Source: Alphaproteobacteria bacterium
GTDB taxonomy: Bacteria; Pseudomonadota; Alphaproteobacteria; UBA8366; Aestuariispiraceae
Assembly (NCBI GenBank): GCA_006844765.1
Contig: SPJV01000098.1
Span: 36,247-100,246, forward strand
Length of the DNA: 64,000 nt
Direction: 5' to 3'
The position numbers were made by a program, and so were the translations under genes. The notes beneath the pieces are model-generated. The model was not told the origin of the DNA, did not search any database, and saw only the letters and a list, made by a program, of their open reading frames with translations. Positions 43,751 to 52,700 of the stretch are shown piece by piece; position 1 is the stretch's first letter, and every line of letters begins with the position of its first letter.

Positions 43751-45757
43751 ATGGGACGGATATCACATGTATTGATTACTTGTGTGTTGGCGCAATTCTT
43801 CGCGCTGGGCATTTGTATTGTCCAACCTGAACCGGCATTCGCCGAACAAAGGATCGCGCTGGTTATCGGGAATGGCGCGTATTCCAAGAAAATCGGTGTT
43901 CTAGGCAATCCGATTAACGATGCCGCTCTGATGGCGGAGTCCCTTCGAGAATTGAATTTTGAGGTGTCTTCCTACACCGATTTGGATCAGCGCGGTATGC
44001 GACGTGCAATCCGTGATTTTGGCAAAAAACTTGATCAGGCCGGTAAGGAAGGCGTGGGGCTTTTCTATTTCGCGGGCCATGGTGTTCAGACGCAGGGAAC
44101 AAATTACCTGATCCCGGTCGGCGCCGAAATTAAGACCGAAGCGGATATGGCGATTGAGGCTGTCCCGGCTGACGGCGTCTTGGCGCAGATGGAATATGCC
44201 GGACCTGCGGTTAACATTATTATCCTGGATGCGTGTCGGAATAATCCTTTTGACCGCGGTTTTCGCTCCAGTACCAATGGGTTGGCCCGCATGGATGCGC
44301 CAACCGGGTCGCTTGTCGCCTATTCGACAGCACCCGGGGAGGTCGCCGCGGATGGGGAAGGGCGAAACAGCCCCTATACTCGAGCGCTCGCTCAGGCGAT
44401 GCGGGCACCTGGTTCAAAGCTTGAAGAAGTCTTCAAGACCGTGCGTATCAAAGTCATGGAACGCACGGCAGGAACTCAGGTTCCTTGGGAAAGCTCATCC
44501 CTGACCGGGGATTTCTATTTCGCCGGTCAGGCTGCAGCAGCGATAACCCCGGATCGGGAGACTTTGTTTTGGCAGTCTGTGCAGGGCAGCGATAATCCCG
44601 CTGCGATCCAGGCCTATTTGGATCGGTATCCGAACGGAGTCTTTTCAGTATTGGCTCGGATCAGGCTAGAGGAGATATCGGAGCAAGGGGGCGCGGTGAC
44701 CAAGGCCCCCACCAAACCTTCGAATGACCAGATTGCTGCCGTGACGCCTCCCAACGAGCCTCCAGCTTCCCAAGCAAAGACACCGCAAGCACCAACCGTT
44801 CAACGGGAGCGCAAGAAGGTGGAAGCGGCCTTTCGCGACTGTGCCGATTGTCCGGAAGTGGTGAAGATCGCGGCGGGAAGTTTCGATATGGGGTCTCCGA
44901 CTTGGGAGAAACGCCGTCGCAATAATGAGGGGCCGCTGCATAAAGTAAGGCTGCGCAATGCCTTTGCGATCGGTGTCTACGAGATTACCCGTGGCGAGTT
45001 CGCGCAGTTTGTGCGGGAGACGAGCTACCATGCGGCAAATCAGTGCCGAACCTTCGAGAACGGGACATGGGCCTTGCGGGAGGGACGCTCCTGGCAAAAC
45101 CCTGGATTCAAACAGAAAGACGACGAACCTGCCGTCTGTGTCGCCTGGCGCGATGCCAAGGCTTATGTCGTTTGGCTTTCCAGAAAGGCGGGCCGGTCTT
45201 ATCGACTGCCGTCTGAGGCTGAATGGGAATATGCGGCGCGGGCTGGAAATCCAGGCCCCTATTGGTTCGGGGAGTCGGTGGATGGGGGCGCACTTTGTGC
45301 CCATGGAAACGGCGCCGGGGCGGAGACCGGAATTCGAAACCGCAATGTCCGCTGCACCGATGAATACACCCAAACCGCCCCGGTTGGGGTTTTTGCTGCG
45401 AATAGCTATGGCTTACACGATGTCATTGGAAATGTCTGGGAGTGGGTCGAGGATTGTGGCGCCCCCAGCTATATTGGCGCGCCGGTCGATGGATCCCCGG
45501 CGGCTTTTGTGACCGGGGGCTGCAAGGGCAGGGTTTATCGCGGTGGCGGTTGGGCATCGATCCCGGCTGATCTGCGCAGTGCGGTACGCGGCGCAGATGC
45601 TGTCGTTGCGTCCCGGAACGAGCTGAAAGATATCCCGAAGTTTCTGCGGCGCATCATCGTCCAGATTCCGCGCGTTAACTTGGGCAATCGTGTGAAGGTC
45701 GATTTTGATATTCCTTCCAGCGATCGTGGGTTTCGCGTCGCACGTCCTTCATTCTGA
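43751..45757 (+). CDS. Exported caspase-family (orthocaspase) protein fused to an FGE/SUMF1-like domain
   Basis: 668 residues. N-terminal signal (MGRISHVLITCVLAQFFALG...EPAFA) indicates export. Residues about 33-265 are the caspase p20-like domain: RIALVIGNGAYSKK, the catalytic His110 in YFAGHGVQ and Cys162 in ILDACRNNPF. A Pro/Thr-rich linker (about 315-365) follows, then a formylglycine-generating-enzyme-like domain (about 380-668): AAGSFDMGSPTWEKRR, RLPSEAEWEYAARAG, NVWEWVEDC, YRGGGW and GFRVARPSF. The paired catalytic cysteines of true FGE were not seen, so this part is probably structural or ligand-binding. ATG 43751 is preferred (AAGGG 8 bases upstream); ATG 43712 precedes the signal peptide. 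Role unknown. Confidence 0.85.
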   Translation: MGRISHVLITCVLAQFFALGICIVQPEPAFAEQRIALVIGNGAYSKKIGVLGNPINDAALMAESLRELNFEVSSYTDLDQRGMRRAIRDFGKKLDQAGKEGVGLFYFAGHGVQTQGTNYLIPVGAEIKTEADMAIEAVPADGVLAQMEYAGPAVNIIILDACRNNPFDRGFRSSTNGLARMDAPTGSLVAYSTAPGEVAADGEGRNSPYTRALAQAMRAPGSKLEEVFKTVRIKVMERTAGTQVPWESSSLTGDFYFAGQAAAAITPDRETLFWQSVQGSDNPAAIQAYLDRYPNGVFSVLARIRLEEISEQGGAVTKAPTKPSNDQIAAVTPPNEPPASQAKTPQAPTVQRERKKVEAAFRDCADCPEVVKIAAGSFDMGSPTWEKRRRNNEGPLHKVRLRNAFAIGVYEITRGEFAQFVRETSYHAANQCRTFENGTWALREGRSWQNPGFKQKDDEPAVCVAWRDAKAYVVWLSRKAGRSYRLPSEAEWEYAARAGNPGPYWFGESVDGGALCAHGNGAGAETGIRNRNVRCTDEYTQTAPVGVFAANSYGLHDVIGNVWEWVEDCGAPSYIGAPVDGSPAAFVTGGCKGRVYRGGGWASIPADLRSAVRGADAVVASRNELKDIPKFLRRIIVQIPRVNLGNRVKVDFDIPSSDRGFRVARPSF

Positions 45758-46181
45758 GACTAGAACGAAATTTAGTCGTTCCCTATCACGGGACCTTCCA
45801 TAAATTGGGCGTTTATCGCTAATTCCCGACTGCCGGTCACAAGGGAGAGCCTCTCCGAGGTTTGCCGAACACGAACGTCAGTTCGGCTTAATAAGAACAA
45901 AAATAATCCATATTTAGAAATAATTTCCGTAATGTTCTCACAAAATTCCGTGTTGCCGAGTGTTGATTACTTCACGTTCTCAATAAACGACTGCTTCGTT
46001 AGTGGCGTGGCACCTCAAATACCTGGATTCTCCAGGGTTTTACATGTGATCCCATTGACGAAACATTAAATACCATGATATCCCATAGAAACCCAAATAA
46101 GGGCATATTCGAACCATTCCGTCCCAATGGACAGCGCTCCGGGTGGGGCATTTGGATGGTTTGGGTGAGAAGGCGAGCGAA
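45758..46181 (+). other. Intergenic region upstream of the dcw cluster
   Basis: About 420 bases without a gene. The middle part (45890-46080) is AT-rich. It holds a weak hairpin GAACGA/TCGTTC just after the caspase-like gene (45768-45786), one GANTC site (GATTC near 46025), a TTGACG -35-like box at 46055-46060, and the TGGG repeats listed separately. Confidence 0.6.
46071..46095 (-). promoter_or_regulatory. Candidate MraZ operator (TGGGN repeats)
   Basis: On the minus strand the sequence reads TGGGT-N5-TGGGA-N5-TGGTA, three repeats at the exact 10-base spacing reported for MraZ-binding sites. It overlaps the likely -10 region of a promoter with TTGACG at 46055, about 90 bases before mraZ. 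A second, plus-strand series with 9-base spacing (TGGGG, TGGAT, TGGGT; 46144-46166) lies just before the mraZ start. Confidence 0.5.
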
Positions 46182-46640
46182 ATGGCACTGTTCGCAGGCA
46201 CATTCGAAAACAAGGTCGACGGCAAGGGACGTGTCTCTCTGCCGGCCGATTTTCGTGCCGAATTGCCGGAAGATGCCGGGCGCTTCGTCTATGTTTTCCC
46301 GTCGCCTAAGGATGATGCGCTGGAAGCATGCGATAAGCCTTTCCTAGAGCGGATGGCAGCCGCCATCGAGGAAGCGCCACTGTTCTCTGAGGAAGAGGAT
46401 GATCTGGGGGCATCCATCATCGCACAGGCACGCAAGGCACAGATAGATGAGACCGGGCGGATAGTTCTGCCCAAAGACTTCATGGAATTTGCCGATATCT
46501 CCGGCAAGGCAGTCTTCGTGGGACGCGCGGCCCGTTTCCAGATTTGGTCTCCGGATCGCTTTGAGGCGCATGCGAAGAAGGCGCGCGAGCGGATGCGCGG
46601 GCGTACCCTCACCCTGAAACCGAAAGGGGGTGGGCAATGA
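46182..46640 (+). CDS. mraZ: Transcriptional regulator MraZ
   Basis: DNA-binding regulator of the dcw cluster; forms ring oligomers of AbrB-like folds. 152 residues, two SpoVT-AbrB-type repeats: FAGTFENKVDGKGRVSLPADFRAE at the start and QIDETGRIVLPKDFMEFADISGKAVFVG in the second half, each with the GR(V/I) signature. The ATG at 46182 gives MALFAGTFENKVDGKG; a start at 46143 lacks family support. Its stop overlaps rsmH as ATGA. TGGG repeats upstream suggest self-repression. Confidence 0.95.
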   Translation: MALFAGTFENKVDGKGRVSLPADFRAELPEDAGRFVYVFPSPKDDALEACDKPFLERMAAAIEEAPLFSEEEDDLGASIIAQARKAQIDETGRIVLPKDFMEFADISGKAVFVGRAARFQIWSPDRFEAHAKKARERMRGRTLTLKPKGGGQ

Positions 46641-47617
46641 GCGCTGCTATCCATCTGCCGGTTATGCGGGATGAGGTCGTCGCGGCCTTGAGCCCTGCAG
46701 AGGGGGAAACCTATCTCGACGGAACCTTTGGCGCGGGCGGGTATAGCCTCGCGATCCTAGAGGCGGCGAACTGTAATCTGATCGGCATTGATCGTGATCC
46801 GGAAGCACTGGCGCGCGGCGCCGACTTGGAGGCGCGCTTCGGCACGCGTTTCTCGCTGATCGGCGGTTGCTTCGGCGATATGGAGACCCTGCTGGCATCG
46901 CGCGGTGTTGATCGCCTGGACGGCGTGGCGCTCGACCTCGGTATGTCTTCACCGCAGATCGATCAGGCCGGTCGCGGGTTTTCATTCAAGAAAGACGGCC
47001 CCCTTGATATGCGGATGAGCCTGGAGGGCGCGTCTGCCGCAGATATCGTGAATAGCTGGCCCGAGGCGGATCTGGCGCGGGTCATCTGGGAATATGGGGA
47101 AGAACGCTTCAGTCGGCGTATTGCGCGATCCATCGTGGCTGCCCGTGCTGAGGAGCAGATTGAGACCACATCGAAGCTTGCGGAAATCGTTCGGTCTTCT
47201 GTGCCGCGACCGAAGGGTAACCCGCGTGATAGCATCGATCCTGCGACACGGACGTTCCAAGCCCTCCGCATTCAAGTGAATGATGAGTTGGGAGAGCTGG
47301 ATCGTGGCCTCGCGGCGGCGGAACGGCTGCTTGCGCCCGGTGGGCGTTTGGTTGTTGTCTCCTTTCACAGTCTTGAGGATCGTCGCGTTAAGGCTTTCCT
47401 GCGCGCACGCTCTGGTCGGGCGGACCAAGGGTCCCGACACTTGCCGCCCAGCGCAACCGCGACCTCCGCTGCAACATTTGATCTGCCTTCTGGGCTGCCG
47501 GTTAAGCCGAGCGCCACGGAAGCATCACGCAACCCGCGCGCCCGCTCTGCCCGGCTTCGTTGGGCCGTTCGAACTGATGCAGTTCCTCACGGTGATGAGG
47601 GGAGGGCTGCGGCATGA
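46637..47617 (+). CDS. rsmH: 16S rRNA (cytosine(1402)-N4)-methyltransferase RsmH
   Basis: Methylates N4 of C1402 in 16S rRNA with SAM, tuning the ribosomal P site. 326 residues. HLPVMRDEVVAAL near the start, SAM site YLDGTFGAGGYSLAILE, LDLGMSSPQIDQAGRGFSF and the C-terminal VVSFHSLEDRRVKAFLR are diagnostic. Overlaps mraZ (ATGA) and ftsL (ATGA), second gene of the dcw cluster. Confidence 0.97.
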   Translation: MSAAIHLPVMRDEVVAALSPAEGETYLDGTFGAGGYSLAILEAANCNLIGIDRDPEALARGADLEARFGTRFSLIGGCFGDMETLLASRGVDRLDGVALDLGMSSPQIDQAGRGFSFKKDGPLDMRMSLEGASAADIVNSWPEADLARVIWEYGEERFSRRIARSIVAARAEEQIETTSKLAEIVRSSVPRPKGNPRDSIDPATRTFQALRIQVNDELGELDRGLAAAERLLAPGGRLVVVSFHSLEDRRVKAFLRARSGRADQGSRHLPPSATATSAATFDLPSGLPVKPSATEASRNPRARSARLRWAVRTDAVPHGDEGRAAA

Positions 47618-48000
47618 GAGCGCTGATGATCGCAATCTGGGGCGTGCTCTTCCTGGCGACGGGATATGCCTTGTTCCATACGGCATTTCAGGTCTCTGAC
47701 CTTGAGGATGAGCTGGCTGAACTCAATCGCGAGATTCTTGCGGAGCAAGAAAGCGTCCATGTGCTGGGCGCCGAATGGACCTACCTCAACAGACCTGACC
47801 GGATAGAGCAGCTTTCGAATACGCTGCTTCCGGAGTTGGAGCGGGTTCGACCTACACAGGTCATGCATTTGGAAGCATTACCCTTGAAACCTGAACCGGA
47901 GGAGGGCGAGGGCGGAGAAACCGATCCCGGGCCCATCTCCCGTTTCCTGGATGGCGCCGCAAAAGCGGTACCGGCAACCTGGAGGAGGACGTCAGAATGA
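47614..48000 (+). CDS. ftsL: Cell division protein FtsL
   Basis: Bitopic divisome protein that forms a complex with FtsQ and FtsB and activates FtsWI. 128 residues: one membrane helix (about 4-20) followed by a coiled coil (VSDLEDELAELNREILAEQESVHVLGAEW) and the conserved LNRPDRIEQLSN segment. The Pro/Glu-rich C-terminus varies in alphaproteobacteria. Overlaps rsmH and ftsI by 4 bases each. Identified by position as well as pattern. Confidence 0.93.
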   Translation: MRALMIAIWGVLFLATGYALFHTAFQVSDLEDELAELNREILAEQESVHVLGAEWTYLNRPDRIEQLSNTLLPELERVRPTQVMHLEALPLKPEPEEGEGGETDPGPISRFLDGAAKAVPATWRRTSE

Positions 48001-49811
48001 CTGCTCTTTTCGGAAAACTGTTTAAGAAATCCCGACGCGCGCCGTCGGGTTCAGAGTTTTCAGAGCGTCGTCGTGCCCAGCGTAACGGACGCATGTCAGC
48101 GATTGAGTGTCCCTCGCCACAGATGGACGGCGTCTTCCGGCAAGCTGTTGAGGTTGGTCGGACCCGGCTGATTATCACCGGTGCCGTGATGAGTGTCGCG
48201 TTTTTCGCGATTGGCGTCAGGCTGGTCGATTTCGCAGCGCTTGAGCGCCCGCGGGAGCCGCGAACGATCTCAGCGGTCAGTGCTGCGGAGGCGACGAAGG
48301 AACGGGCGGAGATCACGGATCGCAATGGCGTGGTGCTTGCCACCAGCTTGACGACGGTTGGTCTTTCCGCTGACCCGAAACGGATCCTCGACCCGGTTGA
48401 AACAGCTGAGAAACTTTCGCTCGTCCTGCCGGATCTTGATCGTTCGACGATCTTCTCGCGGATAACCAAAGATGCCGGCTTCGTCTGGCTACATCGCCAG
48501 TTGACGCCTCGGCAGCAAGCCGCAGTGAACCGGTTGGGGCTGCCGGGTCTGAATTTCCACTATGACGAAACGCGCGCCTATCCGCAGGGGCATTTGTTCT
48601 CTCACATCATCGGGTTCACCGATATCGACAATAACGGCCTGTCCGGTGTTGAGAAGTGGTTCGATTCGACCCTGCGGCGTTCCAAAGAACCACTGGCTTT
48701 GTCACTGGACAGCCGGATGCAGCACGCTGTCCGTCGGGAGCTTTCGAGCGCAATCGATACCTATAGCGCGCTTGGCGGGTCTGCGATTGTGCTGGATGCG
48801 AATTCCGCAGAAGTCATGGCGATGGTTTCTTTGCCGGATTTTGATCCAAACCGTCCGGCGGTCTCTCCCGAAAACAACCTCTTCAACCGCGCAACTCTCG
48901 GCGTATATGAGCTCGGCTCTACCTTCAAAATCTTCAATACCGCAATGGCGTTGGACAGCGGGATCGCGAGTATTGCGGATAGCTATGACGCGCGGGAGCC
49001 GATCAAAATCTCACGGTTCCGAATTCGCGATTACCACGCTAAGAACCGGGTTCTGACAATTCCTGAAATCTTCATCTATTCGTCCAATATCGGCTCTGCG
49101 AAAATGGCGATAGAGGTTGGCCCAGCCGGGCAGAAGGAATTCATGAAGAAACTCGGGTTGCTTGATCCCCTGGCGATTGAGCTGCCGGAAAGCGGTAGCC
49201 CGCAATATCCGGACAAATGGAGCCCGATCAGCACCATGACGATCTCTTACGGTCATGGGATCTCGGTCACGCCGTTGCATCTGACGGCTGGTGTCGCGGC
49301 GATGGTAAATGGTGGGATCCGGCGTGAGCCCAGCTTGGTGAAGCGGACGGAACCCGTGAAAGGCCGCCGGATCCTCGGGCCGGATGTGTCCGACACCATG
49401 CGCCGATTGATGCGGCTCAACACCTTGGAAGGCTCAGGCGGTCGTGCAGATATTCCGGGCTATCTTGTTGGCGGCAAGACCGGCACAGCGGAGAAACCAG
49501 GGACACGGGGTTATCAACGCAAGGCTTTGATTTCCTCATTCGTCGGGGCCTTTCCGATGAATGATCCTCGTTACATCGTTTATGTGGTGCTGGATGAACC
49601 GAAAGGCACCAAGGAAACCCACGGTTACGCTACCGGCGGCTGGGTCGCAGCCCCTTCCGTTGGTGCGATCATCGAGGCGATTGCGCCCATGGCGGCAATT
49701 TCTCCTCAAGAAGAGAACGCGCCTTCGGTTCGTCAGGCGCTTGCCTTTGAAATGCCCGAAGTTGATCCGAAAAAGAATCGTCGGGTCGCCGCCGCTTTCG
49801 GTGCGGACTGA
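47997..49811 (+). CDS. ftsI: Septal peptidoglycan transpeptidase FtsI (PBP3)
   Basis: Cross-links septal peptidoglycan together with FtsW. 604 residues: cytoplasmic N-terminus, one membrane helix (about 58-75), pedestal domain and transpeptidase domain with SxxK at Ser308 (GSTFKIFN), SSN at about 362 and KTGT at about 494. The cytoplasmic N-terminus is Arg/Lys-rich. A 33-base gap separates it from murE. Confidence 0.96.
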   Translation: MTALFGKLFKKSRRAPSGSEFSERRRAQRNGRMSAIECPSPQMDGVFRQAVEVGRTRLIITGAVMSVAFFAIGVRLVDFAALERPREPRTISAVSAAEATKERAEITDRNGVVLATSLTTVGLSADPKRILDPVETAEKLSLVLPDLDRSTIFSRITKDAGFVWLHRQLTPRQQAAVNRLGLPGLNFHYDETRAYPQGHLFSHIIGFTDIDNNGLSGVEKWFDSTLRRSKEPLALSLDSRMQHAVRRELSSAIDTYSALGGSAIVLDANSAEVMAMVSLPDFDPNRPAVSPENNLFNRATLGVYELGSTFKIFNTAMALDSGIASIADSYDAREPIKISRFRIRDYHAKNRVLTIPEIFIYSSNIGSAKMAIEVGPAGQKEFMKKLGLLDPLAIELPESGSPQYPDKWSPISTMTISYGHGISVTPLHLTAGVAAMVNGGIRREPSLVKRTEPVKGRRILGPDVSDTMRRLMRLNTLEGSGGRADIPGYLVGGKTGTAEKPGTRGYQRKALISSFVGAFPMNDPRYIVYVVLDEPKGTKETHGYATGGWVAAPSVGAIIEAIAPMAAISPQEENAPSVRQALAFEMPEVDPKKNRRVAAAFGAD

Positions 49812-49843
49812 ACGACAAAAGGAGTGAGGTAAAAAGAACGGAA

Positions 49844-51289
49844 ATGGTGGACGCGAAAGATCTACTCGCAAACCTGCCAATCACGGGCCTTACAGCGGAC
49901 AGCAGAGATGTCCGTCCAGGCTATCTTTTTGCCGCATTGCCGGGCAGCCAGGTCGATGGCGTTGCCTTTATCCCGCAGGCTTTGGACAAAGGAGCCATTG
50001 CGGTTCTTGCCCCGCCGAGTGTAACGGAAGCCGATTTGGGAGGCCGCGCGGCCTTGATCCGGGATGAGAACCCGCGCCGCCGATTTGCCAGGCTTGCCGC
50101 GCGGTATTTTGATCGTCAACCAAGTGTCATGGTGGGTGTGACCGGGACTAATGGGAAAAGCTCCGTTGTAACCTTTGCCCGTCAGCTTTGGGCACATGCC
50201 GGTTTGAAGGCAGCCAGTATAGGAACGCTCGGCATAGAAGGTCCCGGCTATGAAGGGGGCGGCGGTTTGACGTCGCCTGAGCCTGCAGCGTTGCACGCCG
50301 CGCTAGCCGAAATGGCGGGTAAGGGGATCGATCACGCGGCCATTGAGGTATCCAGCCACGGGCTCGACCAGCACCGCGTGGACGGGGTGCGCTTCCAGGC
50401 GACAGCGTTCACAAATCTTTCCCGCGATCACCTTGATTATCATAAGACGATGGAAGCCTATCGCGCGGCCAAGTTTCGGTTGTTCGATGAACTTCTGCCG
50501 GAAACTGGTGTGGCGGTACTGAATGCGGGCAGCGAAGAATATCCGGCGCTGGCTGATCTCTGTCGGGGACGAGGATTGTCCGCACTGTCCTATGGCATTC
50601 GCGCTGGCGATATCCATTGCCCGAAAGCAGAAACCATGGGCGATGGGTTCGAGCTGGAACTTTCTATTCATGGTGAGCGGCATAAGGCGGATCTGCCGCT
50701 TCCCGGCGCGTTTCAGGTGGAAAACATTCTGGCCGCTCTCGGACTCTATGTTTCGACCGGCGGGCGGGCTGGAATCGCCTGTGAGAATCTAAGCCGCCTC
50801 ACTGGGGTGCGCGGCCGACTTCAGTTGGCCGCACGTACGCGCCACGGCGCCCGCGTTTATGTAGACTACGCCCATACACCGGGTGCGATGGAAACTGTTC
50901 TAAAGGCGTTGCGGCCTCATGTGTCGGGGCGCCTATGCATTGTATTCGGCGCGGGCGGCGATCGTGATCCAGGAAAGCGTCCAATGATGGGCGCGGTTGC
51001 TAAGGATTTCGCGGACTTCGCCATCGTGACGGACGACAATCCCCGTACAGAGGAGCCGGCGGAGATTCGGCGCCAAGTCATGGCTGCCTGCCCTGACGCC
51101 GTCGATATCGGCGACCGGCGCCTGGCGATCTGGGAAGCTATGAAGCAATTGAAATCCGGTGACGTTCTTGTCGTTGCCGGCAAAGGGCATGAACCGGGTC
51201 AGTCCATTGGCGGGAAAGTCCTGCCCTTCGACGATGTGTCGGAGGTTGAGGCTGCCCTTACCGATCTGGAAAGAGGGGGCGCGGCATGA
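49844..51289 (+). CDS. murE: UDP-N-acetylmuramoyl-L-alanyl-D-glutamate--2,6-diaminopimelate ligase
   Basis: Adds the third amino acid to the peptidoglycan stem peptide, using ATP, in the cytoplasm. 481 residues. ATP loop MVGVTGTNGKSSVVTF, carbamylated-lysine region, YAHTPGAMETVLKAL and DNPRTEEP. The DNPR motif predicts meso-diaminopimelate rather than lysine. Its stop overlaps murF (ATGA). Confidence 0.97.
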   Translation: MVDAKDLLANLPITGLTADSRDVRPGYLFAALPGSQVDGVAFIPQALDKGAIAVLAPPSVTEADLGGRAALIRDENPRRRFARLAARYFDRQPSVMVGVTGTNGKSSVVTFARQLWAHAGLKAASIGTLGIEGPGYEGGGGLTSPEPAALHAALAEMAGKGIDHAAIEVSSHGLDQHRVDGVRFQATAFTNLSRDHLDYHKTMEAYRAAKFRLFDELLPETGVAVLNAGSEEYPALADLCRGRGLSALSYGIRAGDIHCPKAETMGDGFELELSIHGERHKADLPLPGAFQVENILAALGLYVSTGGRAGIACENLSRLTGVRGRLQLAARTRHGARVYVDYAHTPGAMETVLKALRPHVSGRLCIVFGAGGDRDPGKRPMMGAVAKDFADFAIVTDDNPRTEEPAEIRRQVMAACPDAVDIGDRRLAIWEAMKQLKSGDVLVVAGKGHEPGQSIGGKVLPFDDVSEVEAALTDLERGGAA

Positions 51290-52686
51290 CCGAACAACGC
51301 CCGATCCTTTGGAGTGCGGCGGAAGTGGGCCGTGCACTCGGCTTTCCTGGGGAGGCCGGGGGTTGGGCGGCGCGGGGTGTCTCCATCGATAGCCGCTCGG
51401 TTGAGCCTGGTGACCTGTTCATCGCGTTGTCGGGCCCCAATCATGACGGCAATGACTATGTTGCAGATGCGCTTGCAAAAGGTGCTGTGGCGGCAATTGC
51501 AAGCCGTGATGATGGGTTGTCTCCTGTCCTGGTCGTTTCGGATACGATGGAAGCATTAGAGACGCTCGCCCTTACTGCACGCGACAGAAGCAACGCACGG
51601 ATTGCGGCTGTGACGGGTTCTGTTGGCAAGACGGGTACCAAGGAAACGCTGGCCTTGGCGCTTGGCAAGTTGGGGCGCGTGCACAAGACGACGGGGAACC
51701 TCAACAATCACATCGGATTGCCACTGACGCTTTGTCGGATGCCGGCAGATACCGAGTTTGGTGTCTTTGAGCTGGGCATGAACCATGCCGGTGAGCTTAC
51801 CGATTTGTCGCGAATGCTGAGGCCGGATGTCTCTATCATCACAACGGTAGAGGCGGTGCATCTGGAATTCTTCGATGGCATCGAAGCAATCTGCGACGCC
51901 AAATGTGAGATATTCAAAGGGATGGATGCCGCCGGGGCAGCCGTGATCAATGCTGACCATCCATTACAAGCACGAATGGTCGCCGCAGCGCGCTCCATGG
52001 GCATCACACGGATCCTTGATTTCGGCACGAAGCCGGATACATCGGTGCGGTTGATTGATCATTCGCTCTATGCGGCTTGCAGTGCCGTGACAGCGGAAGT
52101 TGATGGACAGATCATCGATTACTGTCTGGGGGCGCCCGGGATTCATTGGGTGATGAACAGCCTGTCGGTCCTGGCGGCGGTTAAGGCCCTTGGCGCCGAT
52201 CCAGTCGCGACATCTGCCGCCTTCTCAGAAATTCGCGCACCGAGAGGGCGCGGGGCCTTGATCCGAGTGCCGCTTGGCGGTGATGCGCATATTTCAATGG
52301 TCGATGAAAGCTATAACGCAAGCCCGGCATCTGTGCGGGCTGCTATCTCCGTTCTTGCAAATGCGAAGCCGGGTCCGGGCGGTAAACGGGTTCTTGTCCT
52401 GGGCGATATGTTGGAGCTTGGCCCTGAGGCCGAAGCGCTGCATGTGTCCCTGCGCGATGACATTGAGGCTTCGGATATCGATGTCGTTCACTGCTGTGGA
52501 CCGAACATGACTGCGCTGCACAAGGCTTTGCCGGAAAAGGTTCAGGGCTGCAGTGCGATGGAAAGCGCGGATTTGGCGGGCGCTGTCGCAGCATCTTTGG
52601 GGGCGGGTGACCTCATCACGGTCAAAGGATCGCTTGGGAGCCGCATGGCTGCCGTCGTTTCGGCAATCGAAGCGCTGGGCGAATAG
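51286..52686 (+). CDS. murF: UDP-N-acetylmuramoyl-tripeptide--D-alanyl-D-alanine ligase
   Basis: Attaches the D-Ala-D-Ala made by Ddl to complete the UDP-MurNAc pentapeptide. 466 residues. SIDSRSVEPGDLFIAL near the start, ATP loop TGSVGKTGTKETLALAL, NLNNHIGLPLTLCRMP, FELGMNHAGEL and VDESYNASPASV mark the family. Overlaps murE by 4 bases; mraY starts 14 bases later. Confidence 0.97.
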   Translation: MTEQRPILWSAAEVGRALGFPGEAGGWAARGVSIDSRSVEPGDLFIALSGPNHDGNDYVADALAKGAVAAIASRDDGLSPVLVVSDTMEALETLALTARDRSNARIAAVTGSVGKTGTKETLALALGKLGRVHKTTGNLNNHIGLPLTLCRMPADTEFGVFELGMNHAGELTDLSRMLRPDVSIITTVEAVHLEFFDGIEAICDAKCEIFKGMDAAGAAVINADHPLQARMVAAARSMGITRILDFGTKPDTSVRLIDHSLYAACSAVTAEVDGQIIDYCLGAPGIHWVMNSLSVLAAVKALGADPVATSAAFSEIRAPRGRGALIRVPLGGDAHISMVDESYNASPASVRAAISVLANAKPGPGGKRVLVLGDMLELGPEAEALHVSLRDDIEASDIDVVHCCGPNMTALHKALPEKVQGCSAMESADLAGAVAASLGAGDLITVKGSLGSRMAAVVSAIEALGE

Positions 52687-52700
52687 GGGGATATCGATAA

